NCBI GenBank assembly: GCA_023435745.1
Contig: JAEZMD010000016.1
Coordinates: forward strand, 76,941 to 140,940
Length of the DNA stretch: 64,000 nt
Source of the DNA: Bacillota bacterium
Lineage (GTDB): Bacteria; Bacillota; Clostridia; Acetivibrionales; DTU013
Direction: 5' to 3'
Shown here: piece by piece, positions 25,736 through 35,251 of the stretch
Layout of the letters: the number at the start of each line of letters is the position of its first letter
Numbering within the stretch: position 1 is the first letter of the stretch
Position numbers and translations under genes: made by a program
The notes under the pieces: generated by a model
Database searches by the model: none
Told to the model about the DNA's origin: nothing
Seen by the model: only the letters and a program-made list of their open reading frames with translations

Positions 25736-28291
25736 TCATGAGAACCTGAGAATGAAGGCTGCTCCTTTCCACTCCCCGTCGCTCTGCGCCCAGATCGAGC
25801 CGCCCATTTCGGCTATGTAGCTGGCGCAGCTGTACAGGCCGAAGCCATATTTACCCGGCTTTGTCGTAAACCCGTACTCAAAGATCCTGCTTAACAGGTC
25901 TTCAGATATACCAATGCCTGTATCGCTGATCTTGACATATTTTCCGGTATCGTCTTCGTACATTGAAACTGAAAGCCTTTTTTCCCGTACCAAAGCTGCA
26001 GTCATAGCGTCCTTAGCATTTGATATGATATTGAAAAGGATAAAAAACAGCTTTGCACGGTTTACAACCACCTTGAAGTTCGACAGGATATTCTTCTCAA
26101 CCTCGATCTCGAACTTATCCAGGTCATCCTGATTCAATTTCAGCGCGTCAGTCAGAATCGTTTCGACGTAGAGCTCCTCCAGCCTTGCGTCTGCGCCCGC
26201 ATAGCTCTGTTGTGCGGAAACGGCTTCATTGATAGCCGCCGTCTTTGTCTTCAGCCTGTTCAGGTTGTATAGGATTTGATTCTGCATCTTTTCCGCAGTG
26301 CGGCCGAGACTGAGATAAAATTTCATCAGCTTTTTGCCCTTGCCCCCCTCGCTGATGAATTCCTCAAGACGATCCATATTTTCCTGTAAAAGTCTGCCTG
26401 CCCTGATAATATCCTCGGTTACCGCTGACTTGGCACATTCCTCCATTAGATGGACAGACACGCTGATGCTGTTGAGAATGTTACCGATATTGTGCAGGAT
26501 ATTCGTGGCAATATCAGCGATCCCTTCTCTTTGAGCATGATCCACAAGCTTTTTATATGTAATGTTCAGCCTGTTCAAAAGAACAACGCCCCTTAATGCC
26601 GTGCTGATATTTGTGGACAGTGTCTGATAGATATTCTCATCCGCAGGTCCGTAGCTGAACATGGCAAATCCCATTACTTCATCCGTAACGTGCAGCAAAT
26701 AGGCAAGGAATACGCGTTCCGGATCCATCGAGAGTGTTTCGGGAAGCTGTTCCTTCAGACTTCCGGCAACACCTGAAGTCTTCTCTTTTTTTCCATGTGT
26801 GAATCTGAAAAGCAGCACGCTGTTATCAAAAAGATCCTCCTCTACATCTGAATCCGTAAAAATTGAGTTGGAAATGAAAATATAACAGCTCTTTATATTC
26901 AGAAGGGGCAAACCCTTTTCCAAAGATTCAATCACGTTTTGAAGACTAAAGTTGAACAGCAGCGTCTGACTGACAAGCTGCATATCCTGATCCGCCACTC
27001 TGGCACTTAACACCTTGCCGCCATGCATGCCTGCACTTCTCTCACTGACCAGAACCTGGGACTGTAAAAACAAATCTCCTGCCCACAGCAACATCCCGAC
27101 ATCATTGATCAGCCAAGGGAAGAGACAGGCTCTGACATTGGATATCAGCTCTCCCACTCTGATGTGATTCTTTGTATTGCGAAGCTGCCTGTCAAGTTCT
27201 GTGAGGAATTTGACTCTATCCAGACCCATACATGAGGATATAAAGGTTCTCAGAAGGCGCTCCGAACAGATCCCCGAGCCGTTATACAAGCCGTCCAGAA
27301 AACTGACAATCGTATGCAAATCACACTCTGTCAAATCGGCAATACCGCGATCAGCGGCTTTCACCTGTGCGGCCTCGGCCGATTTTACATAATAAGGCAT
27401 GCACCCACAGGATTCCCTGTAAATAATGCGGCCCTTTTCCTTAAGTGAACACTCCATGGGTATGCTTCCCTCTCTCAGGAGCTTCAATATATTAACACAT
27501 CCCATGTACCCAAGTTCCCTCCATGGGAAATAAACGGTTGTATAACCCGGAGAAGCATATTTGGCGGTATCATCATCCTCATAGCTGACTACGGCAATAT
27601 CACTCGGAACCTGGATTCCGCGTCTCTTTAGTTCATCCAATAAAAAACCTGTTTCAACCACATTCAGAGAAATGATCGCGTCAATATCAATTTTTCTTTC
27701 ATCCAGCAATATCTCAACTGCCCGTCTGTTACGCTCAACAGCATTCAATCCCTGTATTTGCCTGTCACTGACATAAAGCAGCGGGTCGTAAATACCAAAC
27801 TCCTCCATTGTCCGCATATATGCATCTGTTCTGCTGTCCGGCCTGTGATGTTCGATGTAGGCGATCCTCCTGTAATGGTGCTCCTGGATCAGGTGCAGTA
27901 CCATTTTCCTGATAAAATCGTCACCTTCAAAGACGACACTGGGCAGGTCATCGTAGCTGGTGCCAAGACTCAGAAGAGGGATATCTCTGAAGCGCCTCAT
28001 AAAATCATTATAATTGTACATGGCTCCGGCCTGTGTCCAACCAAGAAAAATCAAGCCATCAAGCTGATACTGCCCGATGTGGTCGAGTACCATATCAACT
28101 TGGTGGGAAAACTTGTAAGCAATATGAGAGGAATAATAGCTGAACCTAATCACATCAACGTCCAGCTCGTTTGCAGCTTCAACAATGCCGGCGAGAATCT
28201 GGTTGTGGAATTCATTATCCTGGTTATCATCCAGAAATCCAATGGTATATCTATCTTTTTTGACCGGACCTGTCTTGATAAAATAATCCAT
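25736..28291 (-). CDS. Soluble histidine kinase with LacI-type sugar-binding input domain (paralog A)
   Basis: 851 residues, same architecture as the next gene and clearly its duplicate. LacI-type effector domain at ~15-290 (YTIGFLDDNQDNEFHNQIL, GLIFLGWTQAG, AVVSYEDDDTAKYASPGYTTV), YRESCGC at 291-297, helical/GAF-like linker, H-box with His600 (NILHNIGNILNSISV), N-box around 754-763 (NIISNAKDAM), DTGIGI at 790-795 and GFGLYS at 816-821. No signal peptide, no membrane helix, no HTH. The ATG is one base after the regulator's stop, with CAGGAGA upstream, so the genes are translationally coupled. Confidence 0.88.
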   Translation of the reverse strand: MDYFIKTGPVKKDRYTIGFLDDNQDNEFHNQILAGIVEAANELDVDVIRFSYYSSHIAYKFSHQVDMVLDHIGQYQLDGLIFLGWTQAGAMYNYNDFMRRFRDIPLLSLGTSYDDLPSVVFEGDDFIRKMVLHLIQEHHYRRIAYIEHHRPDSRTDAYMRTMEEFGIYDPLLYVSDRQIQGLNAVERNRRAVEILLDERKIDIDAIISLNVVETGFLLDELKRRGIQVPSDIAVVSYEDDDTAKYASPGYTTVYFPWRELGYMGCVNILKLLREGSIPMECSLKEKGRIIYRESCGCMPYYVKSAEAAQVKAADRGIADLTECDLHTIVSFLDGLYNGSGICSERLLRTFISSCMGLDRVKFLTELDRQLRNTKNHIRVGELISNVRACLFPWLINDVGMLLWAGDLFLQSQVLVSERSAGMHGGKVLSARVADQDMQLVSQTLLFNFSLQNVIESLEKGLPLLNIKSCYIFISNSIFTDSDVEEDLFDNSVLLFRFTHGKKEKTSGVAGSLKEQLPETLSMDPERVFLAYLLHVTDEVMGFAMFSYGPADENIYQTLSTNISTALRGVVLLNRLNITYKKLVDHAQREGIADIATNILHNIGNILNSISVSVHLMEECAKSAVTEDIIRAGRLLQENMDRLEEFISEGGKGKKLMKFYLSLGRTAEKMQNQILYNLNRLKTKTAAINEAVSAQQSYAGADARLEELYVETILTDALKLNQDDLDKFEIEVEKNILSNFKVVVNRAKLFFILFNIISNAKDAMTAALVREKRLSVSMYEDDTGKYVKISDTGIGISEDLLSRIFEYGFTTKPGKYGFGLYSCASYIAEMGGSIWAQSDGEWKGAAFILRFS

Positions 28292-28292
28292 T

Positions 28293-30257
28293 TTATTCTC
28301 CTGATCTCAGATCCTCTACGAACTGGCAGAAGGGCTTCGGTACACTGAAATGATAGCCCTGAAGAATACAATCCCTGCTATTGAGCAATTGTTTCTGCTC
28401 GCTGGTTTCAATTCCGCTTATTATGACATTCAGATCCCACGTGTCGATAATATCGATGAGCGCAAGCAGGAATCTGCGATGCTTGTCGTCCGATACAATA
28501 TTTTTCACATAATCTCTGTTCAGCCTGATAATAGTATCTCTGGGTACCTGCTGCAGGAAGACAAAGGTGGGATAATCACTTTCGAAGCCATTGAGGGCAA
28601 AGCGCACGCCAAACTCGTACAATTCTCTTATGATAGCCAATGCGCCTGGTGTCGCCTGGAATGAAAATCTATCCTCCAGGCTTAGCTTTAGGCAGGTCGG
28701 ATCCACATCGGTCTCCTTCAGGGCGTTTTTTACAATTTCCACAAAGCCGGGGCTATAAAATTCCCTTGCAGTGCAATTGATCAATACAAAAAAGTTCTCA
28801 TAACCGATTTTATGCAGTTCCTTCAAATAACTCAGGGACTTTTTTAAAACAACTGTTCCGAGTGTAATAATCTGATCTGATTTTTCTGCGATATGGATAA
28901 ACTGATCGGCAGCAAGCTCTCCCAACCCCGGATGAAGCCATCTAGCCAAGGCCTGTACGCCTATGATTTCTTCCTTTGTGTTAACAAGACGCTGGAAATT
29001 CACATCGATCTGATCCTTCTCAACAGCAATTTCCAGATCTCTTTCAATTTTCAGATCATTGAGCAGTGAGACTGATTCGGACTGGTCGTAAAACACAAAT
29101 GCACTGCGCTTCTTTTTCGCTTCATACAAAGCGATATCAGCAAACTTGAGCAGCGTATCCGGCGGCAGGTTATCCTGCTGAAAAATGCTGATACCGATTG
29201 AACATCTGGAGATCAGCTCATGACCGGAAATAAAAAACGGCTCTTTTATAGCATTAATCAATTTTTGTGCTATGATCGAAATCTCTTCTGTGTCATCCTC
29301 ATTGATGAACGCGGTAAACTCATCTCCTCCAAGCCTGAAGATGGCTCTTACGGTTCCCCTTTCACTGACATAGTCAGGAACCGTACAGGCGTGTTCCGCC
29401 AACACGGCCTCTATTCTCTTTGCAACCTTGAGCAAAAGCTTATCTCCAATGTCATGCCCATAAATATCGTTGACACTCTTAAAATCATCAAGATCGACAT
29501 AGAACAGCGAGAACTTCTTTACATCCTCATGTGAAGGCTCATTTGCGGTGATAGCCGAAACAGAGGAATAGAATGAGCGTCTGTTCAGAAGCTCTGTCAG
29601 CGAGTCATAATGGGCGCTGTATGCCAGCTGCCTTTCCTTTTCTTTACGCAGCGCTATTTCATCCTTCAGTTGGCCGACCAATTCGGTGAGCTCCGTTGTA
29701 CGCATGGAAACCTGCTTCTCCAGGTTCCCTATATATTCCTTCACCTGACCTTTAAGGCTCCATTTTGTTGTAATGGCAAGGGCAATCTGTTTTAATGCAA
29801 CATTATCAAACGGTTTTCTGATAAAAAGCAGATTATCGTTCTGTCCAAGCTTCAATACAATCTTATCCCATGAATAGTCAGAGTAGGCAGTACAGATCAC
29901 CACTTCTACATCGGGATCTATTTCCCATATTTGTTCGATCGCTTCTATGCCATCAATCCCGGGCGGCATCCTGACATCCATAAAAATGAGAGAATAAGGA
30001 TCCCCGGTATTCACTGCCAACTGAACCATCCTGACGGCCTCTTCTCCCTGAAATGCGTCATCAATCCTGTACTTTACATCAACAGTCGCTTCGTTTTTAA
30101 CGGAAATACTGCTTTCGCCGAAGAGCTCTTCTTTCAGGAGCCTGGTTTCCTGATAATCCTCAATTTCCTCAGACGAGGAATCCAGAATGTATCTGATATC
30201 CTCATGGATATCTTTATTATCATCGGCGATCAGGATTTTAGCGAGCTTTTTATCCAT
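28293..30257 (-). CDS. Response regulator REC-GGDEF with degenerate EAL domain
   Basis: About 654 residues; ATG 30257 follows GAGG by six bases. The receiver (1-165) has D12/D13, phospho-site D94 and K148, and carries an insert of ~40 residues between helix 1 and the phospho-site. A coiled-coil linker (175-212) leads to a GGDEF domain with intact RLGGDEF (308-314) and no RxxD inhibitory site at the usual place. The EAL-like domain has lost catalysis: QALARW for EALLRW (435), LNGFES for DDFGxG (555), IRLN for IKID, and ISGIET for AEGVE. It should make c-di-GMP when phosphorylated and use the dead EAL for binding or regulation. It leads the operon with the two LacI-type kinases. Confidence 0.9.
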   Translation of the reverse strand: MDKKLAKILIADDNKDIHEDIRYILDSSSEEIEDYQETRLLKEELFGESSISVKNEATVDVKYRIDDAFQGEEAVRMVQLAVNTGDPYSLIFMDVRMPPGIDGIEAIEQIWEIDPDVEVVICTAYSDYSWDKIVLKLGQNDNLLFIRKPFDNVALKQIALAITTKWSLKGQVKEYIGNLEKQVSMRTTELTELVGQLKDEIALRKEKERQLAYSAHYDSLTELLNRRSFYSSVSAITANEPSHEDVKKFSLFYVDLDDFKSVNDIYGHDIGDKLLLKVAKRIEAVLAEHACTVPDYVSERGTVRAIFRLGGDEFTAFINEDDTEEISIIAQKLINAIKEPFFISGHELISRCSIGISIFQQDNLPPDTLLKFADIALYEAKKKRSAFVFYDQSESVSLLNDLKIERDLEIAVEKDQIDVNFQRLVNTKEEIIGVQALARWLHPGLGELAADQFIHIAEKSDQIITLGTVVLKKSLSYLKELHKIGYENFFVLINCTAREFYSPGFVEIVKNALKETDVDPTCLKLSLEDRFSFQATPGALAIIRELYEFGVRFALNGFESDYPTFVFLQQVPRDTIIRLNRDYVKNIVSDDKHRRFLLALIDIIDTWDLNVIISGIETSEQKQLLNSRDCILQGYHFSVPKPFCQFVEDLRSGE

Positions 30258-30307
30258 ATGTAACCTCATCAACGCTCTCACTATATAAACAGCATGTGTT
30301 TCCTTAC

Positions 30308-30336
30308 ATTATATACAATTAATTTACTTATTTCAA
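30308..30336 (-). promoter_or_regulatory. Sigma-A type promoter of the REC-GGDEF/kinase operon
   Basis: On the minus strand, TTGAAA (30336-30331), 17 bases, TATAAT (30313-30308). Near-consensus, so the three-gene signalling operon is probably expressed in growing cells. Confidence 0.75.
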
Positions 30337-30373
30337 ATTTATATGACAGCGTTTGACAGTAATCATGCAGTAT

Positions 30374-30385
30374 TGGATATATCCA
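30374..30385. promoter_or_regulatory. Perfect palindrome in the divergent regulator-nifJ gap
   Basis: TGGATATATCCA, a perfect 12-bp palindrome, lies between the two divergent promoters (about 20 bp above the nifJ -35). A shared operator is possible; the binding protein is unknown. Confidence 0.4.
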
Positions 30386-30404
30386 TACATGATACGGTTT
30401 ATTT

Positions 30405-30433
30405 TTGAAATACTACAAGAGTAAGAATAGTAT
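30405..30433 (+). promoter_or_regulatory. Sigma-A type promoter of nifJ
   Basis: TTGAAA (30405), 17 bases, TAGTAT (30428). The ribosome binding site downstream lies inside the palindrome GGAGTACTCC. Confidence 0.6.
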
Positions 30434-30454
30434 ATTTCGAAGGAGTACTCCAAT

Positions 30455-33400
30455 ATGAAAATGTCAACAATGGACGGAAATCAGGCTGCCGCTTACGCTT
30501 CCTATGCATTCACCGAGGTTGCGGCAATCTTTCCAATCACACCCTCCTCGCCTATGGCGGAGATGACCGATGAATGGGCGGCTCATGGCAAAAAAAATCT
30601 GTTCGGTCAAACAGTTAATGTCGTTGAAATGCAGTCCGAGGCAGGCGCCGCAGGAGCCATGCACGGTGCTCTGCAGGCCGGTGCTCTTACCACTACCTAT
30701 ACTGCGTCACAGGGATTGCTGCTAATGATTCCGAACCTATACAAAATGGCAGGCGAATTGCTTCCGGGCGTGCTGCACGTATCTGCCCGTGCTATCGCAG
30801 CCCACGCGTTATCCATATTTGGCGACCATCAGGATGTGATGGCCTGCCGGCAAACCGGCGCTGCTTTACTGGCCTCAGCCAATGTTCAGGAAGTAATGGA
30901 TCTGGGATGTGTGGCGCATTTATCCGCCATCCGCTCAAGAGTGCCATTTATTCACTTTTTTGATGGTTTCAGGACATCCCACGAATACCAGAAAATAAGC
31001 ACGGTCGAATATGATGAATTGAGCGGCTTGCTGGACTGGGATGCAGTGAAGGCTTTCAGGGACAGAGCGCTGAATCCGGAGCATCCGGTCGCCAGAGGAA
31101 CCGCCCAGAACCCCGATATTTATTTTCAAGGCAGAGAGGCATCTAACAGCTACTACAACTCAGTTCCTGCCATTGTAGAGGGCTACATGGAAGAAATCGG
31201 CCGAATTACCGGCAGAAATTATCGGCTTATGGACTATTACGGCGCTCCCGACGCTGAATTTGTCATCATAGCCATGGGTTCGGCCTGTGATACCATAGAT
31301 GAAACGGTTGATTATCTCAATGCATCCGGACGAAAAACCGGAACTGTCAGAGTCAGGCTCTACAGACCTTTTTCTGAAAAACATCTGCTTGATATCATTC
31401 CAAAGACCGCTAAAAAAATCGCTGTTCTGGATCGTACGAAGGAGCCCGGCTCACCCGGAGAGCCGCTATATCTTGACGTATGCAAAGCGCTGTATAATAC
31501 AGGAGGGCAGAGACCTCTGATCGTCGGCGGACGGTATGGTCTCGGCTCAAAGGATGTAAGGCCATCCCAGATCGTATCGGTATTTGACAACCTGCGCGGT
31601 GAAAATCCGAAAGACGGATTCACCATTGGCATCACAGATGACCTGACAAACACATCTTTGCCTGAAGGCGAACCTATTGAAACAACACCCCAAGGAACCA
31701 TCAGCTGCAAATTCTGGGGTCTTGGATCGGACGGTACGGTCGGCGCCAATAAATCCGCCATCAAAATCATAGGCGACAATACAAACCTTTATGTTCAGGC
31801 ATATTTTTCATATGACAGCAAGAAGTCCGGCGGCACCACGGTGTCCCACCTTAGGTTCGGCCAAAAGCCCATCCGCAGCCCTTATCTGGTCTACGACGCC
31901 AATTATATCGCCTGCCATAACAAAACCTTCCTGTACAACTATGACATTTTGAAGGGGCTGAAGGCGAAGGGCGTATTTGTGCTGAACTGTCCCTGGGATA
32001 TGGAAGGCTTGGAGCTCAACCTTCCCAGCGCAGTTAAAAGGTATATCGCACAAAACGCCATTGACTTTTACACCATCGACGCGATTAAAATAGCCGGCGA
32101 AGTCGGATTGGGAAACAGGATCAACATGATTATGCAAACCGCGTTCTTCAAGCTTGCTAATGTCATTCCTGTGAACGATGCCATAAACTACCTGAAGACG
32201 TCCATTGAAAAGGCCTACGGCAAAAAAGGCCAGAGAATTGTTGATATGAACAATCAGGCCGTGGATCGGTCACTGGATGCACTGCACAAGGTGGAAGTGC
32301 CTCCTGCCTGGTCTACTGCTGTGGATGGAGAGGAGGAACCGAAGAACGTGCCCGATTTCGTCCGCAGGATACAGCGGCCGATGGCACGCATGGAAGGCGA
32401 CGAGTTGCCTGTCAGCGCCTTTTCAGGCATAGAGGACGGAACTCATCCTTTGGGCACCACCGCATATGAAAAACGCGGTATAGCAGTTATGCTGCCTCAA
32501 TGGCAGCCAGATAACTGTATTCAATGCGGCAGGTGCTCCTATGTATGTCCTCATGCCACCATTCGGCTATTCCTCCTGAATGACAGCGAAGCCGGCCGAG
32601 CGCCTTCAGGATATACGACTCTCAAGGCGCTCGGCAAAGGTTTTGAGAGCTACCGCTTCCGGGTCCAGTTGAACCCACTTGATTGCACCGGCTGCGGCAA
32701 TTGCGCGGATGTATGCCCCACGAAGGAAAAAGCATTGGTCATGAGATCCGCGGAACAGGAAATGGAGGAGCAGCGCGGTAATTGGGATTTTGCGATGACT
32801 TTGACCACTAAGGATAATCTGATGGATAAAAACACACTCAAGGGCAGTCAATTTGCACAGCCGCTTCTGGAATATAACGGAGCCTGTCCCGGCTGCGGTG
32901 AGACTCCTTATGTGCGGCTGATCACCCAGTTGTTCGGCGAACGCATGATGATCGCCAATGCTACCGGTTGCTCCTCCATCTGGAGCGCAAGCTCCCCTTC
33001 CATCGCATATACCGTAAATGCGAGCGGCAAGGGGCCCGCTTGGGCGAACTCGCTGTTTGAAGATAATGCCGAATACGGTTACGGTATGTACCTGGGTGTC
33101 AGGCAGATCAGAGAAAAGCTGGCAGACCTCATGCAGCAGAGTCTTGCACAGAGAATCCCTGAGTCTGTCGCACAGGCTTTCCGGCAATGGCTGGATTCAA
33201 AGGACGACGGTGAAGCGTCCAAGACTGCATCCGCAAAAGTCATAGAGGTATTGGGCAGCATCAGCCGCAATGGTAATCCACTGCTTGAAGAAATATTTGA
33301 TAAGAAAGATTTTCTGGTGAAGAAATCCTTCTGGATAGTGGGAGGCGACGGTTGGGCCTACGATATCGGTTATGGCGGTGTCGACCATGTGCTGGCATCG

Positions 33401-33973
33401 GGAGATGATGTTAACCTGCTGGTGCTCGATACCGAGATCTATTCCAATACAGGCGGCCAGTCCTCTAAAGCAACGCCTACTGCGGCCGTAGCAAAATTCG
33501 CCGCATCCGGCAAGAAAATCCGGAAAAAGGATCTGGGCATGATGGCCATGAGCTATGGATACGTTTATGTAGCACAGATAGCCATGGGTGCGAACATGAA
33601 CCAGACCATAAAAGCACTGGCTGAAGCAGAAAACTACAAAGGCCCTTCACTGATCATCGCATATGCGCCCTGCATCTCTCACGGCATCAAATCCGGTATG
33701 GGCACCAGTATCTCAGAGGAAAAAAGGGCAGTGGATGCCGGTTACTGGCATTTATACCGCTTCAACCCGGAGCTTCGCAATGCTGGCAAAAACCCATTCC
33801 TTCTGGAATCAAAGGAACCAACCGAATCTTTCCAGGAATTCCTGAAGGGCGAGGTTCGCTATACCCAGCTCATGAATACATTCCCCGAGCTGGCAGGCCA
33901 GTTGTTTGAAGAAGCAGAGAAGCACGCCCGCAACCGCTACGAAACATACAAGCGCCTGGCCGAGCAGCAATAA
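30455..33973 (+). CDS. nifJ: Pyruvate:ferredoxin (flavodoxin) oxidoreductase, single-chain
   Basis: 1172 residues, full length for the fused one-chain enzyme. The N-terminal pyruvate-binding part begins MDGNQAAAYASYAFTEVAAIF and has the ITPSSPMAE motif. Two 4Fe-4S motifs follow (CIQCGRCSYVCPHA and CTGCGNCADVCP). The TPP domain has CPGCGETPY for the third cluster and GGDGWAYDIGYGGVDH for Mg-TPP. It oxidises pyruvate to acetyl-CoA and CO2 and reduces ferredoxin, the hallmark of an anaerobic fermenter. It has its own promoter and an AAGGAG site. Confidence 0.98.
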   Translation: MKMSTMDGNQAAAYASYAFTEVAAIFPITPSSPMAEMTDEWAAHGKKNLFGQTVNVVEMQSEAGAAGAMHGALQAGALTTTYTASQGLLLMIPNLYKMAGELLPGVLHVSARAIAAHALSIFGDHQDVMACRQTGAALLASANVQEVMDLGCVAHLSAIRSRVPFIHFFDGFRTSHEYQKISTVEYDELSGLLDWDAVKAFRDRALNPEHPVARGTAQNPDIYFQGREASNSYYNSVPAIVEGYMEEIGRITGRNYRLMDYYGAPDAEFVIIAMGSACDTIDETVDYLNASGRKTGTVRVRLYRPFSEKHLLDIIPKTAKKIAVLDRTKEPGSPGEPLYLDVCKALYNTGGQRPLIVGGRYGLGSKDVRPSQIVSVFDNLRGENPKDGFTIGITDDLTNTSLPEGEPIETTPQGTISCKFWGLGSDGTVGANKSAIKIIGDNTNLYVQAYFSYDSKKSGGTTVSHLRFGQKPIRSPYLVYDANYIACHNKTFLYNYDILKGLKAKGVFVLNCPWDMEGLELNLPSAVKRYIAQNAIDFYTIDAIKIAGEVGLGNRINMIMQTAFFKLANVIPVNDAINYLKTSIEKAYGKKGQRIVDMNNQAVDRSLDALHKVEVPPAWSTAVDGEEEPKNVPDFVRRIQRPMARMEGDELPVSAFSGIEDGTHPLGTTAYEKRGIAVMLPQWQPDNCIQCGRCSYVCPHATIRLFLLNDSEAGRAPSGYTTLKALGKGFESYRFRVQLNPLDCTGCGNCADVCPTKEKALVMRSAEQEMEEQRGNWDFAMTLTTKDNLMDKNTLKGSQFAQPLLEYNGACPGCGETPYVRLITQLFGERMMIANATGCSSIWSASSPSIAYTVNASGKGPAWANSLFEDNAEYGYGMYLGVRQIREKLADLMQQSLAQRIPESVAQAFRQWLDSKDDGEASKTASAKVIEVLGSISRNGNPLLEEIFDKKDFLVKKSFWIVGGDGWAYDIGYGGVDHVLASGDDVNLLVLDTEIYSNTGGQSSKATPTAAVAKFAASGKKIRKKDLGMMAMSYGYVYVAQIAMGANMNQTIKALAEAENYKGPSLIIAYAPCISHGIKSGMGTSISEEKRAVDAGYWHLYRFNPELRNAGKNPFLLESKEPTESFQEFLKGEVRYTQLMNTFPELAGQLFEEAEKHARNRYETYKRLAEQQ

Positions 33974-33995
33974 GGACAGGGCAAGGTAATGGCAA

Positions 33996-34024
33996 GGGGG
34001 ATAGACTCAGTAAATCTGTCCCCC
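33996..34024. terminator. Hairpin between convergent nifJ and nitroreductase genes
   Basis: GGGGGATAGA, a 9-base loop, then TCTGTCCCCC: ten pairs with one G-T. There is no clear T-run, so it may stall rather than end transcription on its own. Confidence 0.4.
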
Positions 34025-34032
34025 CCTATCAC

Positions 34033-34527
34033 CTAAAAAGTATTCCACCTGATAACTTCATTCAACGGCTTCTTTGGAGTTATTTTTTCCTCGTCCGGGT
34101 ATCCGACCGCGATTAGTGTCATCAGTTCATATTTGGCAGGACAATTAAGTAGCTTCATGATTTCTTCCGAGTGCTGTTTTTTATAAGAATTTACCCAGCA
34201 TGTCCCAAGGCCATATGCCTGAGCTGCAATAATCATGTTTTCAGTTGAAGCACAGGCGTCTTCAAGAACAGTTTCCCCCGCATCATCGCAGAAAACCGCT
34301 ATGCATGCTCCCGAACCCTTTATGAACCTCCCATACTTGGCCGCCTGTGAGATCTGATTGCGTAAATCCTGATCCGTTACGACGACAAACATCCAGGGCT
34401 GATGGTTATATCCGCTTGGAGCCAATCTTGCGCAGTCTACAATGTCACTTAGTACTTCATTGGGAACCGGTATATTCTTGTATTTCCTAATACTTGCCCT
34501 TGATTTGATGGCTTGTATGGCGTCCAT
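34033..34527 (-). CDS. Nitroreductase-family FMN oxidoreductase
   Basis: About 164 residues; ATG 34527 follows GGAGG by five bases. Family motifs: AIKSRASIRKY at the N-terminus (FMN phosphate contacts), ARLAPSGYNHQPWMFVVV, GACIAVF, ENMIIAAQAYGLGTCWV and the C-terminal VGYPDEEK. Short clostridial members like this reduce flavin, nitro-compound or quinone substrates with NAD(P)H; the substrate is not shown by sequence. It lies 26 bp downstream of the Cys-rich protein gene, probably in one transcript. Confidence 0.9.
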   Translation of the reverse strand: MDAIQAIKSRASIRKYKNIPVPNEVLSDIVDCARLAPSGYNHQPWMFVVVTDQDLRNQISQAAKYGRFIKGSGACIAVFCDDAGETVLEDACASTENMIIAAQAYGLGTCWVNSYKKQHSEEIMKLLNCPAKYELMTLIAVGYPDEEKITPKKPLNEVIRWNTF

Positions 34528-34553
34528 GGAAACCTCCAAAAGTCTTGTATATA

Positions 34554-34991
34554 CTACTTAGTATACACCATCTTCAGCCACTTTTGGACCAATGCCTGTC
34601 CGGCGGCGGTCTTCCAATCATTTTCAAGATCGGCATGGCATGTCTGCCCCAAGCCTTTCCGCAGATGGTGGCAGAATCGGCATTCCAAAGGTTCAAAGCC
34701 TGTTCCGTGAAGCTCGCACAAGCCATCCTTTAAAAAATTGCATCCAAATCCGGAATACTCCTGTAATGCAAAATAGCGCTCACACCCTTTGAACGCCGGG
34801 GACAAAACGCCAAAGGTAAGCTCCGGAGACATCTCCAACATCATGCGGCTTCCATATCCTGCTTCCATTGCTTTCGAAGCTTCTTCCACAGTCCACCATC
34901 CCGGACGTTTGCAATATCCTTTGCAGATGTCGCAGCTGCACGGCTCAGATGGCGGGTATCGTTCATTTAATGAAGTGAATTTTTTTATCAT
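34554..34991 (-). CDS. Cys-rich metal- or cluster-binding protein of unknown function
   Basis: 145 residues with ten cysteines: C18, C20, C23, C27 (CSCDICKGYC), C70, C84, C92, C104, C107 (CRFC) and C118. The spacing suggests a zinc- or iron-sulfur-binding protein resembling the YkgJ-like group; conserved-looking features are RPGWWTVEEA and CNFLKDGLCELHGTGFEPLECRFC. An AGGTGA site precedes the ATG. The nitroreductase follows on the same strand, so a redox link is plausible but unproven. Confidence 0.72.
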   Translation of the reverse strand: MIKKFTSLNERYPPSEPCSCDICKGYCKRPGWWTVEEASKAMEAGYGSRMMLEMSPELTFGVLSPAFKGCERYFALQEYSGFGCNFLKDGLCELHGTGFEPLECRFCHHLRKGLGQTCHADLENDWKTAAGQALVQKWLKMVYTK

Positions 34992-35251
34992 ACATTCACC
35001 TGTCTGTCCTATCGGGCTTCCGTTTTTAAAAGGCTGTTTCCATGCCCGTAAGTTTGATTTGTTTTTCTGCTCAACTTCCTTCTATCCATAGGCGTAATTA
35101 TACTATTATCTATTAGCTTTATCAATATTTAACATCACTTGCTTGTGATCACTTGCTAGCTTGATAAATCGCAGGTAATAAGATGCATAAAATTAGCGGC
35201 AGTTCTCATCTGAAGCATAGGGCTAGCCGTTTATGCAGATACAACGCACAG

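Noticed and set aside
27758..28348. 196-codon plus-strand open frame
   Set aside because: Antisense to LacI-type kinase A and the end of the REC-GGDEF gene, which have clear domains; no family features of its own.
32606..33187. 193-codon minus-strand open frame inside nifJ
   Set aside because: nifJ is unmistakable through this stretch, including its Fe-S motifs; the antisense frame has no start signal or protein-like features.
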